From NCBI GenBank assembly GCA_035771165.1, contig JAWNZC010000322.1, positions 7,302,501 through 7,366,500 on the forward strand: a stretch of 64,000 nucleotides of DNA, read 5' to 3'. A program made the translations under genes and the position numbers. Below are positions 43,530 through 55,764 of the stretch, piece after piece. The stretch is from Paragorgia papillata (taxonomy: Eukaryota; Cnidaria; Anthozoa; Scleralcyonacea; Coralliidae). The notes under the pieces were generated by a model. It was given only the letters and a program-made list of their open reading frames with translations. It did not search any database and was not told where the DNA came from. The stretch's first letter is position 1, and each line of letters starts with the position of its first letter.

Positions 43530-44198
43530 AGGTAACCTGAGTATCAGTCTCTCTTGAAAGAGAGCCTGGCACAAATCATTGATTCTGTCCATCCGCCCCC
43601 TGTTCATGTGACGCGCCATATAAAATGCTTCACCGAACAAATTAACATCTAACGAAATCGAACCTCAAAAAATTCATAGACCACTTTCATAAGGCCTTCA
43701 CTTTAAAGTGTCACTAAGACGAAAACATCGTCAGTCTTTTTTTTTATCTTATCATAAAGTACATTTAAAATGAGGGTGAACGGCGTTTGTGGTTTGTCAA
43801 TATCTCATCTCGTTCAAGAGATATTCACGTTTTGGCAATATGCAAATTTATGGCTGATGACGTCATTTACTCCAAACGAGCGAAATGAAAATCGTAAAAT
43901 AAGGAATATCTCTAGAAATAAACAATAGAACGTGCTTAAACTTTGTATGCTTATAGTATCCAATAAAATACACTTCTCTGTGGAATTTTTGTGATTGCCA
44001 TGGTAAGCGCATGCTCTCAGGTTACTCTAAACCTTAAAAAGGGAGTTATCATTTTTGCCTCATTGTTTAAAAATAGAAAGATTTAAACGTTTGAATTACA
44101 ATGCCTACATAAACCGTAATCGTCACATTTATTCGCTGGAGTAAACGCTACTTGATTGCTGATAAATAAGAAAATTTAATTTTATCATTGGATGGGGC
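43530..44198. other. No gene recognised
   Basis: A short block CCTGAGTATCAGTCTCTCTTG...GAGAGCCTGGCACAAATCA (43540-43580) resembles part of the hairpin at 55765-55845. The rest is A+T-rich. Confidence 0.45.
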
Positions 44199-44584
44199 TA
44201 GCCTCCTCCACAGGCAACTCTTGTGTACCTCAGTAAAGTGAACTTACCTAAAGGCGTTATCGATTTGTATATATGTTAATAAGTCCATAATATTCTTTAA
44301 AATTCCATAAACAAAGCATATTTTGAACGTGAATATAAATTTTCGCCGCGCACATTATCAAAGAGGATTGGTGCTGAGAATACCCCTAAATACCCCGTAT
44401 TCGTCTCAGCACCAATCCTCTTTGATAATGTGCGCGGCGAAAATTTATATTCACGTTCAAAATATGCTTTGTTTATGGAATTTTAAAGAATATTATGGAC
44501 TTATTAACATATATACAAATCGATAACGCCTTTAGGTAAGTTCACTTTACTGAGGTACACAAGAGTTGCCTGTGGAGGAGGCTA
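44199..44584. mobile_element. Near-perfect 181-bp-arm palindrome (MITE)
   Basis: 44199-44379 and 44404-44584 are inverted copies with no mismatch that I can find, separated by 24 bp. The borders read TA|GCCTCCTCCACAGG and the inverse, so a TA target duplication is likely. The outer CCTCCTCCACAGG matches the tips of the elements at 41835-43488, indicating a related family. A transcript would form a long perfect hairpin. The absence of mismatches implies recent insertion or arm-to-arm gene conversion. Confidence 0.9.
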
Positions 44585-44659
44585 AAAAGAATATTCAAAT
44601 TAGTCGCTATTATGAAAGTGGTCTATTGCTTGTACATAAACATCTTCAAACACACGTTT

Positions 44660-45055
44660 ATTCAGTTTTCAAGTAATCTTCCGAAGTGGCAATGCCGAAG
44701 TAAAATCTAGTTCTGTATACTGCAATTTGCAATTAGGGAAATTATTTATACGATCGGGTTCGGGAACCACCAAACATTTTAATATTTGATTACAACATTT
44801 CTCAAATATATTCCCAGATATTTTATTAAGTGCACAACGGCAATTCCAATTTTCCGAATAGCCACAACATTTTACGGTTTTCACCAAACGTTTTGATGTT
44901 TCACCCCATTTCAACAACTGCTTTTAATAGCTTGGCGACGAGATAATAATTTGTCTCACGCGTTTCAGTTCAGATTCAGACATTCAGTCAAACAAAGGCT
45001 GCAAAGCGGCCTTGATATGGTTTGTATTCAGACTTTACGTACAGTACTTGCGTAT
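44660..45055 (-). repeat. Dispersed 400-bp segment, uninterrupted copy
   Basis: Inverted relative to 56295-57070. It includes an 82-codon minus-strand frame (44669-44917) with many cysteines (CCGYSENWNCRC, EKCCNQILKC) that is broken in the other copy, so coding is unproven. It serves as the empty-site reference for the TTAA element at 56481-56912. Confidence 0.75.
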
Positions 45056-46150
45056 ATACAATACTGATCACTACGTTCTTTCTTTATCTTTATCTTTACA
45101 TGATTATACTTAGCAACGTTTTTTACCAAGCATATAATAATAGTCTCGCAAATGTTCAGTTTCTTCCCGATCAGATCTAGCCTACTCTAATAATTGACAT
45201 ATATTGTCACTCCAAGTTTACAATGACATCAGTTGACGTATGTCTAGATGATTACATATTACCGTAGGAGTTCCAGCTGGTTCTAATTTGAAGAAGCTAG
45301 AAATTACTGTCAATTGAAAACGTTTTGACTGAATAGTTCTGTTTGTAAGTCTGAAAAGGTTTTGGTGACTTACTCTCGTAAGCCAATTATACTCTTAGTC
45401 TACTCTTTCAATCACAAAACGTCTTTTTTTCCAATTGCTAATATTAGAAAATGTCAGCGCGTTTCGGATAAGGATAATTAATTGGCGACAGACATGTGTT
45501 AAGTGTGAAGTAAACAAGAAATATGTTCCAAAGTCAAGCCACAGTATTTCAGTGCATGCTTTCATTTCTTTGCAGGTCGTTTCAGCGCCAATTGTTGGCC
45601 AGTTAATGTCGCCATACAGTTGCTGCAGATTATAACATATAAGAATCAACATAACCCCCACCCCCCGAGGGTTCGTCGTCGAAGAAGAATTAGGCTTCAT
45701 TCGTTTTTAATGAATTTTCCCTGTCGTGGTCGTTGTCGTTGAAGACTTGAAGTGTTTTCTTACTTTACGATAAAGTTGTCAAAGTTCAGTCGGAAAAAAA
45801 ATTACAAAAAGTTCAGTTGGAGTTCAGACGCAAACCAGTCGACATTTGTATAACTTGACGAAAAATCTGACGATTCATTATTGGGTTATAGTTAGCGTGA
45901 AAACGCGAGTCACCGAACGCCATGTCACTGCCAAACGACTGCATCGCCATTAATATTGTTTTCATATGGGTCGGTTCGCAGTGGCGTTCACGTATACTCG
46001 TTCTCTACAATCGACAGCGTTATCTTACTGTATATAAAAGCGAGTTTACATCTATTATGATTATCCGAAATTGCGTCATCTTCGCTGGCTTGGCGATCAG
46101 AATACACTAGTTAGTACAATCCTACCAATCCCGTTGGAAAATATTTGTGA
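45056..46150. other. No gene recognised
   Basis: A minus-strand frame at 45395-45700 (101 codons) and smaller ones lack motifs or splice context. Confidence 0.45.
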
Positions 46151-46170
46151 CCCTCCCCGTATCACTTCAC

Positions 46171-47489
46171 TACGGTGGCTCAGAGATGACATAAACACTT
46201 TTTTTATTTTCGCGACTTTTTTCGCTACTTTTTATTTTTTCGCGACTTTTTTCGCGACTTTTTTCGCGACTTTTCAGATTCACGAGAAGGAACTAGCCCT
46301 TATAGGTGTTTTCGAAAGGAATAACCATGCTTCTATTATTTTGTATTTGTATATTACAAATAGCTAACTGTTAAGGCTATTTTATACCACAATATTCTCC
46401 TGTGAATCAAGCGATAGGACGATCGTGAACTACTTTAGGCTTGGTTTTACTGCAGCAGAAATGTTGTGTTTATGTCATCTCCAGGGGCGTAGGAACCAGG
46501 GGGAAAACGGGGCATGTGCCGCCCCCCAACTTTGTCATGAAGTGCCCTTTTTGCAACAGAAAAGTGCCCTTTTTATGATAAAACACGTGTTTCAAGTGTC
46601 CTTTTAAACTCCTACCCCCTGAACAAAGTGCCCTTTTGTAGCTGTGCCCCTCCAAGATCAACTTGCTTCCTACGCCACTGGGCATCTCAGCTGAGCCAGC
46701 GGTAACCAAGGATCGAGCCTACCACTACCTCTCAATTCTTGTTCCACAGCCTGAACAACAACATTCATATCGGTGGAGTTCACCCTTCTTCTACAACCAT
46801 GGCTTTGTAGTATTCTTCAAGCTGCCGTAGACTAAGTCGAACTCCGTGAATACTGGCGAGAAAACCTAAAATTTCGGCTAGGTTATAGAATACCCCGCCA
46901 CTTGTAATAGATAGATCATTCAGGTGCAACCGCGGTCCGTGGTTCCATTGTATGGGGGTAAGGTAATCGTAATTTTCCATCCACAAACGTACCCGATTTG
47001 TGATTAGGGTTAGGGTTCATGGTTCCATTGTATGGGGGTCAGGTAATCGTAATTTTCCATAGTAGCAGTTGGTTCGATTTCAGAAAGTGGCGGGGTATTC
47101 TATAATCGCTCCAAAATTTCTGCTGCAGTAAAACCAAGCCTAAAGTAGTTCACGATTGCTTCATTGCGTCCTATCGCTTGATTCACAGGAGAATATTGTG
47201 GTAAAATAGCCTTAACAGTTGCTATATATTTGTAATATACAAATACAAGATAATAGAAGCATGGTTATTCCTTTCGAAAACACCAAAAAGGGCTAGTTCC
47301 TTCTCGTGAATCTGAAAAGTCGCGAAAAAAGGCGCGAAAAAAGGCGCGAAAAAATAAAAAGTAGCGAAAAAAGTCGCGAAAAAATAAAAAGTAGCGAGAA
47401 AAGTCGCAAAAAAAGTCGCGAAAAAATAAAAAGTAGCGAAAAAAGTAGCGAAAATAAAAAAAGTGTTTATGTCATCTCTGAGCCACCGT
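46171..47489. repeat. Large foldback, arms about 290 and 375 bp
   Basis: 46171-46462 is mirrored at about 47115-47489: GGTGGCTCAGAGATGACATA, then TCGCGACTTTTTTCGC tandem repeats, then TTCACGAGAAGGAACTAG, then CTTTAGGCTTGGTTTTACTG. The right arm has more of the CGCGAAAAAA units. An inner inverted pair (AGAATACCCCGCCACTT near 46877 and its complement near 47085) lies in the loop. The loop also holds a hAT-like MITE (46482-46680) and two 85-bp minisatellite units (46935-47062). Confidence 0.8.
46482..46680. mobile_element. Short hAT-like MITE
   Basis: CAGGGGCGTAGGAA and TTCCTACGCCACTG form inverted ends. Flanks GTCATCTC (46474-46481) and GGCATCTC (46681-46688) look like an 8-bp target duplication with one mismatch. 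No coding sequence. Confidence 0.7.
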
Positions 47490-47690
47490 ACTTCACCCCA
47501 TGCTGTCAGCGAGTTAAGAAATTAATTCTCGACCAGCTCAAAAAGTATGATTAAAAAATGAACATCTCAACACGTTTTATATTCTCGACTTGTTTTTGCC
47601 GAATTCTCAACACGTTTTTATTTCTCAACTAGTTTTTGCGGAGATCTCGACACGTTTTTGGCCGAAACGGCGCGCCATAGTAAAATAATG
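47490..47690. repeat. 39-bp minisatellite foldback arm, right copy
   Basis: The inverted counterpart of 40340-40587: CCCCATGCTGTCAGCGAGTT, CTCGACCAGCTCAAAAA, ACGTTTT/CTCGAC repeats, and GGCCGAAACGGCGCGCCAT at the outer end. The two may be termini of one 7.3-kb composite. Confidence 0.75.
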
Positions 47691-48019
47691 CCCCTGATGC
47701 TCGACTTCGTTGGGGAGATTATGATGCTTGACGGTCGTAACCGATCATGATGTAATCCTGGTAAAACTGATTAGATGGGGGGGAGCTCTTCATTGGTGGG
47801 GTCAGCACGATCAAGACGTCCACTACAATGATCAAGCTTAATTTTAGAATGACGATTGTTTTTTCTAGTTTCTTGTCATTCTTGATGCATTCAATGTCCT
47901 CACCGAATGCCCCGATCGTAGATTTGTAATTATCGCCGTTTTTGTTTGCTGGCGCATAGACAACAGCTGTCCTGCGATCGGATTTTCTGGGGTTAGGATT
48001 GTTGAGAAGTGCAAACATA

Positions 48020-48960
48020 ATAATAATAGACGGTTTATTTAAAATACTTTCGCCGTATTTTTACAATGGTAAAATAATAAAAGTAATAGTTTCGAGGAAC
48101 TGGTATCACAATATTAAATAGATAAATTACAATAACTAATTCAGCTATAATACAAAGGGGAAACTATTTATAAAAGCTATGCTAAAAATATTAAGTCAAT
48201 CAGAATTATTCACAGTTCGATAAGCACATTAATGGGAAGAAACTCTTCTTGAAACTGTCGGTTCTGCATCTAAAGAGGTGGCTGGTGTATCGCAACGCTC
48301 TATACCATGCATGGGACGCGGCCCGGGTCGGAGGTAGGAGATGGTTGAGGCGCGAAGATGGTACAGAAATTTTGTTCAGGACTTTCATGCAAAGAACGTC
48401 ACGGCGATCAGACAGGCGAGGAAGAGCAGAGGTTTTAAGGGCAGCGGAGTAAGACAGATACAGATAGAGAATACGTAAAGCACGACGCTGTATCTTTTCT
48501 AGCTTGTCTGAGAGGTAAAGAGGGATGGAAGTACTCCAGACCGTGCAACAATATTCAAGAATAGATCTAATAAGTGAAGTGTATATAATTATGAGGTCTT
48601 GAGCTGGAACGCCGGAGTTGCATAACACACGCAAGATATATATGAAGTCTCTTGGCAGCTTTGAGGGTGATCGAGTCAATGTGGGCGTTCCACTTTAGGT
48701 CTTCCTGTAAGATCACCCCCAGCACTTTATACTTTAATAGCAGTTGACCATCTCCAGAGGCTGGGTGTTGATATACAGAGAGGTGGACAGCTCCTGAGGG
48801 AGGTGATCACCCAAGAAAGTGCTTTTACTAGATTTGACCGCTGCGAAAATCTCATAAAACGACTTGATTCAGCTGGAAATTTCCTTGTCTGTACCGTTGT
48901 GCTTTGTCTCCAGACAAACTTCAAGATCATCTAAAGAGGATTTCACGGTTGTCTAGTTCA
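48020..48960 (-). pseudogene. LINE 3' fragment, RT C-terminus
   Basis: The main frame (48679-48206) encodes the RT thumb/C-terminal region: RSILEYCCTVWSTSIPLYL, SDKLEKIQRRALRIL and KVLNKISVPSSRLNHLLPP. Further upstream pieces are shifted (KVLGVILQEDLKWNAHID-like near 48700). A 3' UTR ends in a (TTA)n-type tail at 48020. It is a 5'-truncated, frameshifted copy of a CR1/L2-like element different from the one at 9262. Confidence 0.8.
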
Positions 48961-50305
48961 CTTAAATGTTCTTAGTATAAGCCAAATAGAGTTTTGCGAT
49001 CGAATGACAATATCCTATATACGTAATTACGTATACACCAACTATATCGTTATCATGTAATATGAATCTGCATGCACGAAGGCTAATATGACTATATTCA
49101 TCAATATCATTCACTTGAAATGTTAGCGTCAGATTTTAACAACCGCAACAAGTGAACGTACGTATAGTCACTGTCTAAAGAAAATAAATTGTGTGTAGAG
49201 CCATTTTAATTTACGATCGTCGATCGAGAAGAGAAATTATTGTGTTGGTCAACGTCATGACATAGACACAGTTATATACTTTCGAATAGTTTCGTCCGCA
49301 AAATTCTTGACTACTTAATTAACTAGAAATACATGAACGCAACAACCCCTCACCCACTTTTACATTCTTTTTTAAAACACCCACCCACCCCCTGATTAAA
49401 ATAAGCACTCCTAAATCCTAATATACAGCCAATACAAAAACAAACAGATATAAAAACAAATGATGTTAAATCCTTGGGATATTAAATTATACAATTTATG
49501 GATAGGTCGATAGGATGAGAAAACTGATTTAAATCATTTAATGAAAGTTGAACATATCAAAGCAAAATTTAGATTTCATTATTAAATTCTGGTTGTAAAA
49601 AATATATTGTTTTTAGGAGGTTTCAAAAGGGATTAATTTTAGCAAGCCTTTAAATGGCTTCTCTATGCATGTACATTTTGCAAAGGCAGTATTAAAAGTA
49701 ATTAACAGCTCAGAAATTACATTTATAATAGAGTCTGAGATAAAATCAATTCAGTAGAATCGGATTCCAGAAAGAAGAATTCAAAAGACGTTTCAGTCGA
49801 AACACAGCCAAGAAAACCAACAAAGCCCATGAGTATTTTTAATAATAAAAAGTGCATGCACGTCCACCACGGTTAATATAAGCCTTAAAGGTAGTGTTTT
49901 AAGTTAGCTTTAGTTAAGCTGACTTATGGTTTGGATGAGCAAAGGGAAAGCACGAAGACGTGAAGCTGAATATTGTTTAGGTTAAGCGAAAACTTGAAAA
50001 CAACAAGAATCCTACCGTTAACCACTTTAAGATGATTAATTTGACCATGGCTCATGGAGTGTCTTCAAACCAGGGCTACATACATTGCAGATCGAATTTT
50101 TGTTTACCATACGGCGTTTGGTTTCTTCAAGTTCTCTGGTTTCTCTTCAAGATATATTAAACGGGTTGTTTGTATCCTTTTCTTCGTGCTCCATTTCATT
50201 TCGTTTCGTTTAAATAAACGAAAGCAAAACACTATTTGTTTGAGAGTTTATAGTTTTCTTCGTCGCTAGTCACCAGTGTCCAACTATTCTTACCGCGTGA
50301 CACCG
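48961..50305. other. No gene recognised
   Basis: A+T-rich DNA without element ends that I can define. The 71-codon frame at 50054-50269 is unsupported. Confidence 0.5.
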
Positions 50306-50308
50306 TGC

Positions 50309-50309
<1 letters not shown>

Positions 50310-50362
<53 letters not shown>
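50310..50362. repeat. (TA)n microsatellite
   Basis: About 25 TA units directly before a foldback repeat. A second, shorter TA run lies at 51259-51291. Confidence 0.95.
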
Positions 50363-50365
<3 letters not shown>

Positions 50366-50367
<2 letters not shown>

Positions 50368-50476
50368 CAGTTATACCATGAGCTCGAGTCGTATATGAGC
50401 TCATAGCCAACGAGGCGCTTCGCCGAGTTGGCTATTAGTTCGTATACGACGAGAGCGAATGGTATAACTGTTTTAT
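50366..50476. repeat. Foldback repeat
   Basis: AACAGTTATACCAT...CGTATATGAGCTCATAGCCAA is mirrored by TTGGCTATTAGTTCGTATAC...ATGGTATAACTGTT. A related GGATATGAGCTGATAGC / GCTCATATCCGATAGC pair at 51181-51247 may be the other end of an 880-bp element (50366-51250). Confidence 0.7.
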
Positions 50477-50479
50477 TAT

Positions 50480-51180
50480 ATAGCCAAGCACTGTACAAGA
50501 GACAAAATTACATGCAGCGAAATGTTTCAAACGACAAACTTCCGGCATAGGCAACTAATACTTCCGCCATGCGTAATGATGCATTCACATAGAGTTTCTC
50601 GCTGGGCTGTTCGGTAAACAGCTTTGAAATGTTGCATAAATGTTGCTCGAGAGGCAAAAAATGTGTTAAGCAGATCAAAAAAAAAGATTAAAAGGTACCT
50701 TTATGAAGTCAAAAGGTGGGTCAGTTGTTTATATTAGCGTTGCTGTCGTGAAAAAGGTTTTGATTTCATGCAAAAATGAAACTGAAACACCTTCGGCAGT
50801 GAAACTAAATAACTTAAATTAAAGAACATGCTTTTTACTACTCAAAATGCTTATCTAAATAAAAAATGTCTCTTTACTGGTGATCTCCTACGAAATGTGT
50901 GTTGTAAGCTTGATTTTAACTGTGAGTTTCTTTGTTTGGCAACAAATTAATATCAACCCGTTAATTTAGTCAGGTTTTTGAAGTAAAAATACGTAATTTT
51001 TAGGTGAATTTTACCATTTAACATGCTAAATTGTGTATTTGTTAATGTATTTTTACACAATGTTGTTTTTTTATACATTGGTTTGAGGGTGTTGATGTTT
51101 TTCTCATAAAAATCCGTCAATTTCAACTCTTTTCGGCAGTTTAAAAAAACGTGCCGCCATCTTGTTTTTCCTCTACTAGT
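50480..51180. other. No gene recognised
   Basis: Probably the interior of the foldback pair described at 50366-51250. The minus-strand frame at 50953-51216 lacks recognisable features. Confidence 0.4.
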
Positions 51181-51257
51181 AGGATATGAGCTGATAGCCT
51201 GGTAGTAGGGAACCAATCAGATTACGCAAAAGCTCATATCCGATAGCATGCTATATA

Positions 51258-51287
<30 letters not shown>

Positions 51288-51298
<11 letters not shown>

Positions 51299-51410
51299 CC
51301 AGATTTCGTCTCCCTCGCTTTTTCTCCACGCGTGTAAAGTGGACTACACGCATGTCGAGATTAGCACCCTCACCGGGCTCCGGGCCTTCGGCCCTACGCC
51401 CGGGCTCGGG
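51288..51410. repeat. Dispersed GC-rich repeat, copy 2 (inverted)
   Basis: Reverse complement of 2834-2953 with about 95 per cent identity, including the GGGCTCCGGGCCTTCGGCCC stretch. It lies next to a (TA)n run. Confidence 0.75.
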
Positions 51411-51489
51411 GATGAATGGACAAAATAAGAATTTATAGAAAAATTTCTTTCTGGAGGAGATATACGTAGGCTCTTTGCCGAGGGGCAAA

Positions 51490-51705
51490 TCACTCCTGAG
51501 AAAGTGTACGTGATCAAAAAATCATGATATTTTTATTTTTCTCGTGATTTTTTGTGTGATTTTTTTGTGATTTTTCTGAAGGTATACGCGACTGAAAAAG
51601 TGTACGTCATAAAAAAATCATGTGATTTTTTTCATGATTTTTTTATTTTTCTCGTGATTTTTTGTTTCTTTAGTGATTTCTTTCTGATCTTTTTGTGATT
51701 TAAGT
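51490..51705. repeat. Two units of a 105-bp GTGATTTTT-rich tandem repeat
   Basis: GAAAGTGTACGTGATC-AAAAAATCATG and GAAAAAGTGTACGTCATAAAAAAATCATG each start a block of TTTATTTTTCTCGTGATTTTTTG. Low-complexity filler follows. Confidence 0.7.
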
Positions 51706-51767
51706 TTGTAATTTAAACAGTTTAATCCCTGTATAATGCCTGATCGATCATAGGATGAACTCAATCA

Positions 51768-52117
51768 TCACCCTGCTCGACCCCCGCCAGCAAGCTCACG
51801 TTCTTTGTTGCAAAACAGTGATGACGACGAGAGGTTTAACAACTCCGCTATTATTCTGCTATTAAGGATTGATATATGCTTCGCCGGCTGAGATATATAA
51901 TCGTACATGTGAACCATGTTTTTACCGGATAAGATCGGTTCAGCATGCGTTTGTGTTTCCCTATATATTTTAATATATTCGTTTGAATAATTTATATCAC
52001 TCCTGAAGTTCTGACTAAACCTTCCACGCTTCATTCTTCTCTCAAACATATATATCAAGCCGCAGACGCATTTTACGACATATCGACCAAAACTATATAC
52101 AGACACGTTCACGAGAA
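51768..52117 (-). CDS. Possible exon or short ORF next to the signal-peptide exon
   Basis: An acceptor-like GTTTGTTTCTCAATTGAG ends at 52118, and from 52117 the frame is open in phase 1 for about 117 codons to a stop at 51768. If joined to the signal-peptide exon (52562) it would make a two-exon secreted protein of roughly 145 residues. The sequence (VYSFGRYVVKCVCGLIYMF...NYSNEYIKIYRETQTHAEP) has no domain I recognise. A Tyr-containing MYDYISQP could be a signalling motif or chance. Length alone is only weak evidence in this A+T-rich DNA. Confidence 0.25.
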
Positions 52118-52561
52118 CTCAATTGAGAAACAAACCACATAGTAAACATACCACCGGTCAATTGTAGTAACTGCTGTGATCAAACACCAAGTATATATTA
52201 ATGCTAAAAACTGACTCAGTCGGCGATTGATGTTTCCAGTTGTTGTCGCATGACTCGCCTCAGCGATTGTTCCGATTGCCGATTGAATTACAACAATTTA
52301 ATATAAACTTGGACGCAGATCATACTTGATCACAACAATTATAACTATATCATGGAATGATGGAAGCGTCATATGCAATCATGTCGATTAAACACACTCG
52401 CGTTCTAAGTTGTGACTGTGACTGTAAGCTGCAATAACTACTGACAAAGGTCATAATCACAAGGCGTTTGTCGTTGTAACCTAAAACGCTGTATAGTTTT
52501 CAACCGTGTTTAATATAGAGAAGTTGAGAAACGCCGCACGTATATATATTATGAGAAATAC

Positions 52562-52646
52562 CTTGTCCTTGTCCTTGAGAAAACGTCGGAGCGGTAGTAC
52601 AAAACACCAAAGATACAAGAACCAGGAGGCGTATTAGAACAACCAT
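52562..52646 (-). CDS. Signal-peptide first exon of a secreted or membrane protein
   Basis: ATG at 52646 begins MVVLIRLLVLVSLVFCTTAP and then TFSQGQGQ. A basic residue is followed by a 10-residue hydrophobic core and a small-residue cleavage region (CTTAPTFS), a textbook signal peptide. A GGACAAG|GTATTT donor follows in phase 1, so the exon (85 nt) can join any phase-1 Ig exon, such as the one at 32021-32341. A TATA-like TATAATTATATA lies about 10-25 bp upstream. The donor is not the strongest possible. The link to the Ig exons is inferred from strand, phase and order. Confidence 0.6.
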
Positions 52647-52649
52647 AGT

Positions 52650-53925
52650 TATATTAGTATATAATTATATGGATTGCTCCCGTAAAGTACCTGCCAATTC
52701 TTCGTATAATACCTGAATGAACACGCAAGTCGGTTTACCGTATTTGTGAAGATATATACGTGATGACGCCCACATCTCAAGTACGTCTTTAATATTAAGC
52801 AAGAAATATAAATTATGCACTTTGTAATTCCATACATTAATTCAGACAAACTTATTTATGATTTAGAATTAACTCCTTAATTCACCTAAATAGTCAATCC
52901 ACACTAATTCAAGACTTTCACTCACTGCGACAAAGATTTCGCGTTTCACTCATCCGACAAATGCAAATAACCCAGATAATGCGTCCTAATGTGTCCTTTC
53001 ATGGTATACGTAAGCCATCTGACATTGCCAATATATATCAATTCAAATGACTATAAATGTTCTGTTTCTTGTTATCTTTTATTCGTAATCTATTATCAAG
53101 GTAATTTAAAGCCATTTCCTCTTACAAAAGTATAACAAAATGGTGGAAACGGGCAGTGGAAACAAAGAATTTGCAGAAATATGACGTTTCGAATCAACTT
53201 GATAATTAATTTATTCATATGATGTGTTGATAGTACTGAAAAGGTCTGAAAAGATAAAACGTGACGCCCCTTTTATAAGCCTAATATTTTATCTTGTCGG
53301 CTTTTTGTTGCTGATTATAGGCTAGCGCTACTTTCGACTTAAGAACAGGTGACATGGGCTATAACAGGTCAGTTTATAATAATTATATAGGACTAAAATA
53401 CTAACTCGTCGTGTAGCCCATGGTTTATAAACTGATTATTACTTTGTCCATGAAACAGAAACTCAAACTATTAGTAATTGTGTGTAATAGTGGAAAGAAA
53501 AGAAAAGCCAAACAATAAAATTACAGTGTCCTGTACTGTGCAAAACTATGCATAGCAACAGTCCATTCTGAGCAACAGTCATGTTATTAAGAAAACCATA
53601 GCAACTGGTCATGCGTGCTATTATATGCTAATTTGCTTGACTACAATTTAAAGAGGCAGCAACGTAAACATTTTGGAGGTTAAGCTAGCGTTCATGCTAA
53701 ACACGACTAAAAATTGCTTCAAAAATATCTGTTGCATGGTGGATACATATTTTGCTTGATGTCTGAATATCGATAATTTTAAATTTGCATAGCATGATAG
53801 CATCAGGCAATATAGCTGTATCGTACAGATGGCAGGTTGCATCTGTTGTTAATTAAGACCGTTTTCCATCACGTGCGCTTTGTCCCTGCGCGGGCAAACC
53901 GGACGTAATGTTATAAAACAGCCTT
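52650..53925. other. Upstream of the signal-peptide exon; no gene recognised
   Basis: May include the promoter and 5' UTR of the minus-strand gene. The frames at 52649-52849 and 53648-53842 show nothing recognisable. Confidence 0.45.
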
Positions 53926-53928
53926 AAA

Positions 53929-54163
53929 CCTGGCCAAACGCTTTCAACATTTCATTCAACATCGTTATATCACTGTTGAACGCGTGTTGAACGGAAATTT
54001 GAATGTTCAAATTTCGTTCAACATCATTCAACACCATTCAACAACGTTCAACATCATTCAACAGGGGACCGGGTGGCCAAACGCTTTCACCATGTTCGGA
54101 ATCACGGTTGAATTCAACAATGTTGAACGATGTTGAATGAAATGTTGAAAGCGTTTGGCCAGG
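53929..54163. mobile_element. MITE with GTTGAATGATGTTGAA-type repeats
   Basis: CCTGGCCAAACGCTTTCAAC at the left end and its inverse ending GCGTTTGGCCAGG at the right. The interior is made of iterated CATTCAACA / TGTTGAA motifs and a second inner copy of GGCCAAACGCTTTCACC. No transposase. The target site is unclear. Confidence 0.8.
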
Positions 54164-54169
54164 CCTAAT

Positions 54170-55740
54170 ATATAGCTATACCGCTGTTGTATTTTCACTG
54201 AGCTGGAAAAAGTTTAGGATTTCAAGTTTGCAACATTCATAAATAGTGTGATTTTTACTTTGCCTTTCCAGCTTTGCGGGGTAAGCTTTGTCATACTATT
54301 ACTATACGTACTAGTACATACGCTAGTGTGCTGCTGTTAACTACTCCTGACTGGTGCGGAGAAGCAGACTTTAGGTCGTCGGCTCAGCCTGACAGCTGCC
54401 ACCGCCTGCAGTGTTGTGCGTTAATTTGTCGGTGATTGTCTTGTATTTTGCTGCAAATATATTCCTTTCTCCTCAACATTCTGCTTGATCAATTATAGCT
54501 TTTTAAAACTATAAATTGTTTTATGTGGTGCATGTTTAACGCGACCATTTTATGCATTCGCCAAACGCATTTATTATTGCCAGCATTTCTCATTTGTTGC
54601 AAAGTCTCATTGCTTTACATTCGAACAGAGCTGCTTTCATTTATAACAAGTCATGCATGCAGATATAATTTAAGCAGCTCGGAGTCTTTGTTAATCGGAG
54701 CACCGGTTAAAAAGTCATAGATTTATTTATTTATATTTATTCAAATTTATTTTTATTTTGTTATGCTTATTCTTTATTTTTTTCTTTTATTTCGTTATTT
54801 TTACTTAGAAACTTCCCAACTGAAAAGTGGACTCGTAGATAAAAAAAAACTACCTATAGCTAGCTACAAGTCATGCAATACACTATATATACTCACTTAT
54901 GTTAGAGGACTGGCCAAGTCAAGAAACGCGCTCTAACACTTGCATCTCGAACATGCAGCTCTACATCAGTATAGTTCAATCTCTACACGTCTACAAAGTT
55001 TTCTACAGCAATTTAACACAAAGTGATTCACATTCACAGAATGATATACTTATAAATCAGTTTATAATGTCACGGCAAAAGAAAGAACTTGGGATGACTT
55101 ACATAAGAAAAACAGCAACGAGCGGCCGGTGAAGAAAGAAAAGGCAAAGCCCCTTATCAGAAAATTACCTCACTGGGCAGGCAGCAGGCAAACATATATA
55201 TATAAGCTTATTCAACCTTGTAAGTTCGTCTCTTTTGCCAATTCATATCCGAGATCTAATTGTTTAATATTTTAACTGGCCTCATTCCCGCTAGTACATA
55301 CTCTGACATTCTAGAGACGTATATAGTCAGTTATGTTCTTGTTGTTTCTGACAAACTGACCGCGCAGACATGATAGGCGTCCGTTCCACTGAACAGATGC
55401 AAATATATAAATTATTATTAATCATGCAAATGGCGACAACCACTTTCATAAGCGGTAAATACTTCAGAAAGTGTATAGTTCAATAGGGTATTTACCCCTT
55501 GCCCCCATCATATACTATTTATATATTAGAAACAAATGTTGTCTTGCCTGCGACACTCAGTGCACCATTTGATCAACAAGATTCCTCATCCGCGGAAAAG
55601 GAATGTAACCAATTAAAGTTAGAACCGCTGTTTTCTTTATTTTTACTTATTTAGGTTCAAACAAGGTGTAGAGTATATTTGTCGGATGGAACGGATGGAC
55701 ATGCATATGTATTTTTTCAATAAGAAAATATGTGCGCTTC
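54170..55740. other. No gene recognised
   Basis: A+T-rich region with TTTATTTATTT runs near 54720-54800. The frames at 54523-54720 and 54899-55132 lack motifs. Confidence 0.45.
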
Positions 55741-55764
55741 CGTAGCCTCAGTGGTCAGAGCATA

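Noticed and set aside
44669..44917. Cys-rich 82-residue protein
   Set aside because: The homologous segment at 56295-57070 is full of stops, and no splice signals support an exon; treated as dispersed repeat.
47719..48018. 99-codon minus-strand frame with a hydrophobic stretch
   Set aside because: No splice context or known domain, and it abuts a LINE tail; likely chance or decayed transposon sequence.
55745..55764. tRNA gene
   Set aside because: Only an A-box-like stretch; no B-box and no cloverleaf could be formed.
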